NCBI GenBank assembly: GCA_002392945.1
Contig: DGHZ01000024.1
Location: forward strand, 1 to 23,630
Length of the DNA: 23,630 nt
Origin: Caryophanales bacterium UBA3835
GTDB taxonomy: Bacteria > Bacillota_I > Bacilli_A > RFN20 > CAG-826
Direction: 5' to 3'
The translations under genes were made by a program, and so were the position numbers. A model generated the notes under the pieces. The model had not been told where the DNA came from. It did no database searches and saw only the letters and a program-made list of their open reading frames with translations. This document shows positions 14,141 through 21,616 of the stretch, piece after piece. The first letter of the stretch is position 1; each line of letters starts with the position of its first letter.

Positions 14141-16199
14141 TATAATCTCCTAAACGGTCCTTTAAGACGTCTAACTTCATCGAGTACATAAGTGATTCAT
14201 TATAAGCATTAACAAAAGCTTTTTGATCTTTAAATGGCACTAGATAACTTGCTAAATAGAAGGCCACTAAAGCAATAACTCCATATAAGATATAAGTAAT
14301 TGGCGAAGCTAATTCTAAATAGTCTAAAGCAAAGATGCTACCGGTGATAATAATGCCTACTCCAATAAAGCCCATGAACGAATTCTTAGTCATACCCACT
14401 AAAGTAGATAAGTAGTTTTTAAATTTCATGCGCTTACCAACTCCAAAGATGATAGCCTCACCCACAAGAATAATAACTACCATAATAGGCATTATCCATT
14501 CCGCACCTTTTCCAAACCATGTATGATGGAAATAATATCGTAAGGCTAAATAGACTACTGGGCTAGCCACGATCAAGAAATTAAGCGTACTTAATATAGC
14601 GGCCGCTTTTCTAGAATGGTTTTTAGCAATGCAAGAAATAATAAATGGTACGAATAAAGCACAAATGAATAAAAGCACGATAATATTAATTAATAAGTAC
14701 ATGCCGTGCCTATTATCTCTAAATAGAGGGAAGACAAATAATGCTATAGTAACGGCAATTAATGCCATAAATATTTTGGCTAATGATTTACTAATCGCAC
14801 TACTAGTCATTGGTTTAGGTTTACTTACTTCTATAGCATCATCTCCTAGTTGAGGATGTTTATAGTGTTTCCATTTATTCATGACTGGCAAATAGAAGAA
14901 AGCTGCCATTAATAAACCTATAGTTCCAGTTCCTAAAAACATAATGCTTTCCATAACCGCATAACCTAGTAAAGACAAACCAATAAGAACAAAAATAAGG
15001 GCAAACCTAGGATCTTTTTTGAGTAGACGGATAAAACAGTAGAAATAATAAACAATGAATAAGAAAAGGAATAAAACTCCCAAAATGCCAAAATTCATTA
15101 AGGCTTGAATATAACCTGAATGGGCAGACAAGGTCAGCATAGGATTTCCTCTATAAGCGTTCCAGAAACCACCAATAATGTGATTAGAATTTTTAAATCC
15201 AAATCCAAATAACAGATTAAGTGGGTGCTCCCCAATATAATAAATAGAACTTGACCAGGTAAAGGTTCTATCGCTTAATGTTCCATATTTAGCAACAGCA
15301 AAATTGTTATAGATAAATTTAAAAAACAAAGATAATCCACCGAGGTCATAATTAAGACTACACACAAATAAGGTGACAGCACCAACGAAGAAGCTAAGGT
15401 AGATGGTAAGTAAAACTAAACCTCTGGCGTGACTTTTTCTGATAATAAAAACAATCTCAATTAAGAAATAAATAGCTAATGAAGAGAACATAACGGCCAC
15501 TGCAGTAAGAGAAGCCACAACGCAAACAAAGAAGCCTAAATATAAAATCACAATATAGGAGAAAACATTCTTCTTAAAATAATTAAGTGCAAAGCAAGAA
15601 TAGATGCCTAACAAAAGCATCAAACTAAACATATTTGGATTCCAGAATAAGGAATTAATAAATACTGGTAATCCCTTTGCAGATAAGTTAAACATGATGG
15701 CATCAAATTCTTTAATCCAAGAGTAAACCGTAGCGAATAAACAGATAAGAATAATAATTACATAGAAAACTTTAAGTTTCCTGATAGAAGGATGATTTTT
15801 ATTAAAATAAAATAGGAGCGAATAAACAGCGAGCAAGTAAGTCATTAAAGATAAAGTTTGAATAATCTTATCCCAATTAGTAACGTGATATTCAAAATGC
15901 TTCATCCCGTCTAAAGTAACACCTGTGAACTGCCATATCGCAATACACCCTGCCATAAAGCAAATCATTAATACTGAGGCTAAAACATAATCTAGAGAGG
16001 CATTGTTCTTTATATGCTCGATAAGGAAATACGATAAATAGCATCCCATCGCTAAAGTAAAGTACATAAAAAATAAGGCGCTCGATAATGAACTGGTAGG
16101 ATTACTTGATAGAAATCCTACATCCTCTAAAATGAGGCAGGTTGCAAATATCGCAACGTATAATAATATATTGGACAATGTAAATTTTAATTTACCCAT
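14121..16199 (-). CDS. O-antigen ligase/polymerase-like polytopic membrane protein (Wzy_C type)
   Basis: 692-residue membrane protein with many hydrophobic helices across its whole length. The middle (about 210-400) looks like the O-antigen ligase/Wzy family: a helix pair, then a large loop with SDRTFTW (309-315, the Arg common in the family) and LSAHSGYIQALMNFGILG (357-374), the His-containing periplasmic motif. Such proteins join or polymerize lipid-linked glycans outside the membrane; in an organism without LPS the substrate could be capsule or a wall-type glycan. The last 290 residues add more membrane helices and an unusual tail. ATG at 16199 has no SD, and a strong -10 ends 9 nt upstream, so its mRNA should be nearly leaderless. 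It is first in the operon with smpB. Confidence 0.8.
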   Translation of the reverse strand: MGKLKFTLSNILLYVAIFATCLILEDVGFLSSNPTSSLSSALFFMYFTLAMGCYLSYFLIEHIKNNASLDYVLASVLMICFMAGCIAIWQFTGVTLDGMKHFEYHVTNWDKIIQTLSLMTYLLAVYSLLFYFNKNHPSIRKLKVFYVIIILICLFATVYSWIKEFDAIMFNLSAKGLPVFINSLFWNPNMFSLMLLLGIYSCFALNYFKKNVFSYIVILYLGFFVCVVASLTAVAVMFSSLAIYFLIEIVFIIRKSHARGLVLLTIYLSFFVGAVTLFVCSLNYDLGGLSLFFKFIYNNFAVAKYGTLSDRTFTWSSSIYYIGEHPLNLLFGFGFKNSNHIIGGFWNAYRGNPMLTLSAHSGYIQALMNFGILGVLFLFLFIVYYFYCFIRLLKKDPRFALIFVLIGLSLLGYAVMESIMFLGTGTIGLLMAAFFYLPVMNKWKHYKHPQLGDDAIEVSKPKPMTSSAISKSLAKIFMALIAVTIALFVFPLFRDNRHGMYLLINIIVLLFICALFVPFIISCIAKNHSRKAAAILSTLNFLIVASPVVYLALRYYFHHTWFGKGAEWIMPIMVVIILVGEAIIFGVGKRMKFKNYLSTLVGMTKNSFMGFIGVGIIITGSIFALDYLELASPITYILYGVIALVAFYLASYLVPFKDQKAFVNAYNESLMYSMKLDVLKDRLGDYNEKRRD

Positions 16200-16208
16200 T
16201 CGAATATG

Positions 16209-16237
16209 ATTATAATGATATGTACTCTAATTGTCTA
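16209..16237 (-). promoter_or_regulatory. Promoter of the O-ligase-smpB-folC-folT operon (near-leaderless)
   Basis: Minus-strand TAGACA (16237-16232), a 17-nt spacer and consensus TATAAT (16214-16209). Only nine bases separate the -10 from the ATG at 16199. The expected start (near 16202) leaves a leader of about 0-4 nt and no room for an SD. Confidence 0.75.
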
Positions 16238-16283
16238 ATTATTATTTAATAATTGTTTAATTAGTGTTTTTATTAAAAAAATC

Positions 16284-16319
16284 AAACAAAAAGAAGCGTT
16301 AAGGGGGATTAACGCTTCT
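16284..16319 (-). terminator. Terminator of the CarD-like gene
   Basis: On the minus strand a perfect 11-bp stem AGAAGCGTTAA / TTAACGCTTCT with a TCCCCC loop is followed by TTTTGTTTG. It lies 25 bp after the stop. Confidence 0.9.
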
Positions 16320-16344
16320 AAGGGGATTTATAAGATACTAGATC

Positions 16345-16830
16345 TTATACCATTAATTTGGAGACAACTTCCTCAACTTTTGCTCTATCGCAATTAAAGG
16401 AAATTGCGAATTCATCGAATAAAATCGATTCAGCATCTTTTAACATTTGTAAATCAGTAGGGCCTAATTTAACAAGTTGTCCATGTGAATTGTAATAATT
16501 GAAGAAATATAATTGTCTAGATAAATAGGCGAGATCATAGACATTACCACTTAATAATTTCTTCTTATACAAATCTCTTCTTTGTTTAGTGTTGCTGATA
16601 AAACCAGCTTCAACGGATTTCATATAGTTAATGACTTCCTTAGCCTCTTTTTCATCCATAACAGAACGAATAATGTTTTCTGTACGAGACTTTAAAACGT
16701 AGATATTTTCTTTTGGATTTTTACGGGACACAATCACAAAATATGGGTTTCCAGCAATCTCAGTTTCTCCGACAATCGTGGAAAGTCCTTCACGGCAATG
16801 AACAACGATTTCATTAACTTTGAATTCCAT
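16345..16830 (-). CDS. CarD/CdnL-family transcriptional regulator
   Basis: 161-residue protein with the CarD/CdnL/TRCF domain at the N-terminus (FKVNEIVVHCREGLSTIVGE at 3-22), a Tudor-like fold that contacts the RNA polymerase beta subunit. The C-terminal helical domain (about 80-160) has the family pattern of a basic helix (KQRRDLYKKKLLSGNVYDL) followed by LQMLKDAESILFDEFA. CarD proteins stabilize open promoter complexes and typically affect rRNA and other growth genes. The Cys at position 12, where the family often has a Pro or Gly, is unusual. ATG at 16830 has no SD, and its predicted promoter ends six bases upstream, so the mRNA should be leaderless. It is a single-gene transcript. Confidence 0.88.
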   Translation of the reverse strand: MEFKVNEIVVHCREGLSTIVGETEIAGNPYFVIVSRKNPKENIYVLKSRTENIIRSVMDEKEAKEVINYMKSVEAGFISNTKQRRDLYKKKLLSGNVYDLAYLSRQLYFFNYYNSHGQLVKLGPTDLQMLKDAESILFDEFAISFNCDRAKVEEVVSKLMV

Positions 16831-16836
16831 GGTTTA

Positions 16837-16865
16837 ATTATGCCAAAAAAATAGTATTTTTTCAA
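16837..16865 (-). promoter_or_regulatory. Promoter of the CarD-like gene (leaderless)
   Basis: Minus-strand TTGAAA (16865-16860), a 17-nt spacer and CATAAT (16842-16837). Six bases (TAAACC) separate the -10 from the ATG, so transcription should start at or next to the A of the start codon. Confidence 0.65.
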
Positions 16866-16956
16866 TTACTTTTTTTTAGCCAATTTTGAAAAGTATTGAT
16901 GTATTCTATATTTTTTTAATGTTTTTGATTGACTTATATACACTACATTTTGAATA

Positions 16957-16982
16957 TAAAAAGGCCTAATTTGTTTAGGCCT
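16957..16982 (-). terminator. Terminator of glgB-glgP
   Basis: On the minus strand AGGCCTAA-ACAAA-TTAGGCCT (perfect 8-bp stem) is followed by TTTTTA. It lies 25 bp after the glgP stop. Confidence 0.9.
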
Positions 16983-17007
16983 AATGTGAGTTTTTTTAAA
17001 TTACAAG

Positions 17008-19413
17008 CTACGCAATTTTTGGTAACTTCCAAATATCTTTAACGTAAGATTCAATGGTGCGGTCGCTAGAGAAGAATCCACTACTAGCGATATTTATTAA
17101 ACACATAGTAGCCCATTTATCCTTGTCTTGATAGAGCTTACTAGCTTTTTCTTGGGCCTCGATATAACTTGGTAAATCTTTAAGGATGAAATATTGATCA
17201 TTATTATTCATAATCTCATCAAAAATCATTCTGAATTTATCAGGTCTATAACTTGTCCATTCACCTTCAAATAAGGAATCCATAATCGCTTTGATTCTTG
17301 AATCAGAGTTATACATATCCCAAGGAGAATAACTACCATTACGACATAATTCTTCAACTTCTTCGTTCTTTAAGCCGAAGATTACAGCGTTTTCTTCGCC
17401 TGCTAAATCAACAATTTCAATATTCGCTCCATCTAAAGTTCCTAAAGTAATGGCCCCGTTCATCATAAACTTCATATTTGAAGTTCCACTGGCTTCTTTT
17501 CCGGCGGTGGAAATTTGTTCCGAAATATCCGCTGCAGGAATAATCATTTCTGCTAAAGAAACACCATAGTTTTCAATAAAGACTACTTTTAAATATGGAG
17601 AAACATCTGGGTCATTATTCACAACCTTAGCGACTGCTAAGATTAATTCAATAATCTTTTTTGCATAAATATAACTTGGAGCGGCTTTTGCACCAAAGAT
17701 ATAAGTATGAGGATAGATTCTAAAATTAGGGTCATTCTTCATTCTTTGATATAAGTAAATGATATGGAAGACATTCATTAATTGTCTCTTATAAGCGTGT
17801 AAACGCTTAACTTGAACATCAAATATGGAATTAATATCCACATCAATGCCATTATGCTCTTTGATATATTTAGCGAGTTTGACTTTATTTTCGAGTTTGA
17901 TATCTTGGAATTCTTTGATTACTTTCTTATCAGTCGCATATTTCTTAAATTCAGAAATCTTAGACATGTCGGTAATCCATTTATCGCCAATTTTAGAAGT
18001 GATCAAATCTGCAAGTCGAGGATTGGAATTTAATAACCACCTACGATGAGTAACTCCGTTAGTTTTGTTATTAAATTTCTCAGGCATATATTTATAGAAT
18101 TCTTTAAATGTTGTGTTCTTTAAGATTTCTGTATGTAGAGCAGCCACTCCGTTTACTGAGAAAGCGGTATAAATCGCTAAATTGGTCATGTGGATTTGTC
18201 CGTCTTTAATAATATTCATCGCATAGCGGTCCCAATCAGGAATGCCGGCAGCGTTCATTTCAATATTAAATCTACGATTAATTTCTTCGATAATCATGAA
18301 GATACGAGGAATTAATGTTTGCACATAATTAATTGGCCACTTTTCTAAAGCTTCCACCATAACTGTGTGGTTAGTATAAGCCATACATTTACTGACTTCT
18401 TCCCAAGCATCAGCCCATTCCATATCATATTCATCTAACATGATTCTCATCATTTCTGGAATTGCTAAAATTGGATGGGTGTCATTTAATTGGAAGACAT
18501 ATTTTTTATGAATACCCTTAAGGGTACCATGGTGTTTATAATAAGAAATTAAAGCGCTTTGTAAACCAGCAGAGACCAAGAAATATTGCTGTCTAAGTCT
18601 TAAAATACGTCCCGCTTCTGTAGAATCATCAGGATAAAGACCGTGACATAATTCTTCAATGGCGTTACAGTACTCTTTAAAAGGCATATTCTTTGGTAAA
18701 GAATGATTGGAAGGCTCAGCATTCCAAAGTCTTAAAGTGTTAGTGACATTATTTCTATATCCAATAACAGGCATATCGTATGGAACCGCTCTCACACAAA
18801 CTGCATCAGCGGTTCTAATGCCGTAGGTTCCGTCTTTCTTTTGATAAGATTCTGGATGTCCATAGAATTTCACTTCTACCGCATATTTAGAACGTCTAAC
18901 TTCCCAGACATTACCATTAACTAACCATTGATCAGGTAACTCGACTTGCTTGCCGTCTTTAATTCTTTGTTTAAAAAATCCATATTCATAACGGATACAG
19001 TTACCATTACCAATATAACCTAAAGAAGCAATAGAATCTAAGAAGCAAGCAGCAAGTCGACCAAGACCACCATTACCAAGTCCAGCGTCACTTTCTTCAT
19101 CTTCTAAGGTATTGATATCAATACCTAATTCTTCTAAGCCTTCCTTAACCATTTTATATAGGCCAAGGTTTTGAATATTGTTATTAAGCATTCTGCCCAT
19201 TAAGAATTCCATAGAGAAATAAATCAAAACTTTCTTTCCCTTAGTGGTACTTTCTAAATGAGTGTTATTCCAGTCGACATTCGCGTAGTCTCTAATCATT
19301 TCACCTAAAATGGTGTATTGTTCATTAACTCCACTATCTTTTACTTCAACACCATAACGTTGAAGTAAACGTTCTTGAAATTCCTTCTTAAAATTTTGTT
19401 TGCTACTAAACAT
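17008..19413 (-). CDS. glgP: Glycogen/maltodextrin phosphorylase
   Basis: 801-residue GT35 phosphorylase that releases glucose-1-phosphate from alpha-1,4-glucans with phosphate. Landmarks in order are SMEFLMGRML (67-76), the glycine-rich DAGLGNGGLGRLAA (109-122), QLNDTHPILAIPE (308-320) and the pyridoxal phosphate site EASGTSNMKF (640-649) with Lys648 as the Schiff-base residue. The length matches the bacterial GlgP/MalP form without the mammalian regulatory extension. ATG at 19413 has AGGAG upstream. It follows glgB by 33 bp and is the second gene of that transcript. Glycogen or maltodextrin preference cannot be settled, but pairing with glgB favours glycogen. Confidence 0.97.
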   Translation of the reverse strand: MFSSKQNFKKEFQERLLQRYGVEVKDSGVNEQYTILGEMIRDYANVDWNNTHLESTTKGKKVLIYFSMEFLMGRMLNNNIQNLGLYKMVKEGLEELGIDINTLEDEESDAGLGNGGLGRLAACFLDSIASLGYIGNGNCIRYEYGFFKQRIKDGKQVELPDQWLVNGNVWEVRRSKYAVEVKFYGHPESYQKKDGTYGIRTADAVCVRAVPYDMPVIGYRNNVTNTLRLWNAEPSNHSLPKNMPFKEYCNAIEELCHGLYPDDSTEAGRILRLRQQYFLVSAGLQSALISYYKHHGTLKGIHKKYVFQLNDTHPILAIPEMMRIMLDEYDMEWADAWEEVSKCMAYTNHTVMVEALEKWPINYVQTLIPRIFMIIEEINRRFNIEMNAAGIPDWDRYAMNIIKDGQIHMTNLAIYTAFSVNGVAALHTEILKNTTFKEFYKYMPEKFNNKTNGVTHRRWLLNSNPRLADLITSKIGDKWITDMSKISEFKKYATDKKVIKEFQDIKLENKVKLAKYIKEHNGIDVDINSIFDVQVKRLHAYKRQLMNVFHIIYLYQRMKNDPNFRIYPHTYIFGAKAAPSYIYAKKIIELILAVAKVVNNDPDVSPYLKVVFIENYGVSLAEMIIPAADISEQISTAGKEASGTSNMKFMMNGAITLGTLDGANIEIVDLAGEENAVIFGLKNEEVEELCRNGSYSPWDMYNSDSRIKAIMDSLFEGEWTSYRPDKFRMIFDEIMNNNDQYFILKDLPSYIEAQEKASKLYQDKDKWATMCLINIASSGFFSSDRTIESYVKDIWKLPKIA

Positions 19414-19446
19414 AGTAAAACTCCTTTTTATTTATTTAAATAAATA

Positions 19447-21261
19447 TTATTTTCTTTTTTCTTTAAGTTTGAAGATGCATGCTCCCATAGAAGCAAGCTT
19501 GATATTTAAATAGCCATAAAATGTATTTATTGGACCACCATTATATTGGTTCGCACCACCATAAATATCTTTATCGCTATTAAATATTTCTTCGTATATT
19601 CCTTCAACTTCCACAGGAATACCAAAATTATCATAGTAATTGGTAGTCATGTTGAAGACAAAGATTAAAATTTCATCATCCACTCTACGAGTGAATGCAA
19701 ATACACTATCGACATTATTATCAACAATAAGCCACTTAAATCTTTCTGGGTTATGTTCTTGATAATACATCGCCTTATGAGCGCGATAAATTAAGTTAAG
19801 GTCATGATATAATCTAGAAATAGAATCATGCGCTGGGAACTGTTTTAAATGCCATGGAAGAGATTTGTTCTCATTCCATTCATCAAAGCTAGCGAATTCA
19901 TTACCCATGAAGTTAAGTTTCTTTCCTGGGTGAGCGAATTGATAAGTAATTAAATTTCGTAAGAACGCAAATTTTTGATAATAATCTCCCCACATTTTAT
20001 TTAATAATGTGCCTTTTCCATGTACGACTTCGTCGTGAGAGAATGGAAGCATAAAGTTATCGCTATAGAAATAGGCCATAGAGAATGTAAGTTTATTATG
20101 TTCATATTTCTTATAAATTGGGTCTAAAGCGTAATACTTCAAAGTATCATTCATCCAACCTAAATCCCATTTATAGTCAAAACCTAAGCCGTCTTGTTCA
20201 GTTGGTTTAGTAACTCCTGGAAAATCACTACTATCTTCGGCAATCATCATCACTTGGTCATGATATAAATGCATCTTGCCGTTAAGACGTTTAATAAATT
20301 CCACCGCTCCATCATTACGGCCGTCATTTTTATTGCCATTCCAGAAGATTAAATTACTAACCGCATCAATTCTAATGCCATCCGCATGATAATAATCAAC
20401 AAAGAAGTTCACCGCACTCATTAAGAATGATCTTACCGGATCTTTACCTAAATCGAATTGATAACTTCCCCACTGGGAAACACGATGTTCATTATTATAT
20501 TCAAATAAATATCCACCATCATAATTAGCTAAACCCCAACTGTCAGTCGCGAAATGTACTGGAGCAAAGTCCACAATAATACCAATTCCTTCTTGATGGA
20601 GTCTATCTACTAGAGACATAAATTGATATGGATTACCGTATCTTGGGTCAATAGAGAAGAATCCAGTAGCTTGATAGCCCCAGCTACCAGTAAATGGATG
20701 AGCGACTACAGGCATCACTTCAATATGGGTAAAACCCATACCTTTGATATATGGAATTAATTCATCAGCGATTTCTTCATAAGATGAGAATCTATCTCCA
20801 TGATTTTTAAGCCAACTACCTAAATGCATCTCATAAATTGATACAGGTTTATCAAAATTTCGATCTCTACCTTTTAAGAATTTCTTATCATGCCAGGCAA
20901 AGTTTTCTACATCGAATGTTCTACTGCATGTATTTGGGGCGACTTCACAGAAGAAAGCATATGGGTCAATCTTATCAACATATTCTCCTTGAGCGTTTTT
21001 AAAGTGATATTTATATGATTGATAATTTGTAACGCCTGGCACAAATACTTCCCAAACTCCACAACTATCAATCTTGTTCATTTTACATGAATAAATATCC
21101 CAGTTATTGAAATCCCCAATAACCGAAACATCATCCGCACATGGAGCGTATAATCTAAAGACTACACCATCAGCTCCGTCTTGTTTAACAAAGTGCGCAC
21201 CAAAATATTTATAGGCATCAATACTTTGTCCCATTAAGTAGTTAGAAAAATCATATCCCAT
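19447..21261 (-). CDS. glgB: 1,4-alpha-glucan branching enzyme
   Basis: 604-residue GH13 branching enzyme that makes alpha-1,6 branches in glycogen. An N-terminal CBM48 module (about 18-100, VVFRLYAPCADDVSVIGDFN) precedes the catalytic barrel. Catalytic residues are Asp299 (DGIRIDAV), Glu342 (MIAEDSSDFPG) and Asp410 (PFSHDEVVHGK). The protein lacks the extra N1 module of E. coli GlgB, as in many Firmicutes. I chose ATG at 21261: an upstream in-frame GTG at 21270 forms part of a GGTGA ribosome binding site spaced five bases from this ATG. The gene is followed by glgP. Its 5' gap holds the hairpin array. Confidence 0.96.
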   Translation of the reverse strand: MGYDFSNYLMGQSIDAYKYFGAHFVKQDGADGVVFRLYAPCADDVSVIGDFNNWDIYSCKMNKIDSCGVWEVFVPGVTNYQSYKYHFKNAQGEYVDKIDPYAFFCEVAPNTCSRTFDVENFAWHDKKFLKGRDRNFDKPVSIYEMHLGSWLKNHGDRFSSYEEIADELIPYIKGMGFTHIEVMPVVAHPFTGSWGYQATGFFSIDPRYGNPYQFMSLVDRLHQEGIGIIVDFAPVHFATDSWGLANYDGGYLFEYNNEHRVSQWGSYQFDLGKDPVRSFLMSAVNFFVDYYHADGIRIDAVSNLIFWNGNKNDGRNDGAVEFIKRLNGKMHLYHDQVMMIAEDSSDFPGVTKPTEQDGLGFDYKWDLGWMNDTLKYYALDPIYKKYEHNKLTFSMAYFYSDNFMLPFSHDEVVHGKGTLLNKMWGDYYQKFAFLRNLITYQFAHPGKKLNFMGNEFASFDEWNENKSLPWHLKQFPAHDSISRLYHDLNLIYRAHKAMYYQEHNPERFKWLIVDNNVDSVFAFTRRVDDEILIFVFNMTTNYYDNFGIPVEVEGIYEEIFNSDKDIYGGANQYNGGPINTFYGYLNIKLASMGACIFKLKEKRK

Positions 21262-21378
21262 AAAAATCACCGAACTAATTATATAATATGCTTCTTATTT
21301 TTTTAATAAAAATAATATGAAAGTATATATCTATAAAACAAATAATATACACTTATTTTATTATTATAAAATACTGTG
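21262..21378. other. AT-rich leader and promoter region of glgB
   Basis: Very AT-rich noncoding stretch between the hairpin array and glgB. Possible minus-strand promoters are TTGTTT with TATTAT 18 nt on, and TTTATT with TATTAT 16 nt on; none stands out. The SD GGTGA is at its glgB end. Nothing coding is seen. Confidence 0.4.
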
Positions 21379-21607
21379 AACTTGTGCAGAAAATGCACAG
21401 GTTGAGTTTAGTCGAAAAATTCGACAGAGCAAGTTTGTACAAGAAAATGCACTAACTTAAAGCATAGGTGCGATAAACGCACATATGGGTAAGCAATATG
21501 CAAAAAATGCAAATTCCTTTTTTATTGAACTTATGTGCAAAATTTTCACAAAAGTAATGTGCGGAAAACGCACTTTAGTAAAAAAGTTACCGAGATTTCT
21601 CGGCAAC
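21379..21607. repeat. Tiled array of eight short hairpins between malQ and glgB
   Basis: Eight inverted repeats, each 22-29 nt, lie almost head to tail: 21379-21403, 21406-21430, 21431-21458, 21463-21487, 21491-21519, 21529-21555, 21555-21577 and 21586-21607. Most have a 4-6 bp inner stem, a mismatch or wobble next to it, then 3-5 more outer pairs. Seven have a 5-6 nt A-rich loop on the plus strand (GAAAA, AAAAT, AGAAAA, ATAAA, AAAAA, AAATT, GAAAA). The eighth has a four-base loop (ATTT) and doubles as the malQ terminator. Stem sequences differ (TGTGCA, GTCGA, GTGCG, TGCA and others) while pairing is kept. Centres are 24-37 bp apart. I know of no described family matching this. Confidence 0.8.
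21580..21607 (-). terminator. Terminator of malQ
   Basis: On the minus strand GTTGCCGAG-AAAT-CTCGGTAAC (one internal mismatch) is followed by TTTTTT, 10 bp after the malQ stop. It is also the first unit of the hairpin array as read from malQ. Confidence 0.9.
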
Positions 21608-21616
21608 TCATATATA

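Noticed and set aside
21379..21607. CRISPR array
   Set aside because: The units are inverted repeats with different sequences and irregular spacing. There is no constant repeat with unique spacers and no cas gene.
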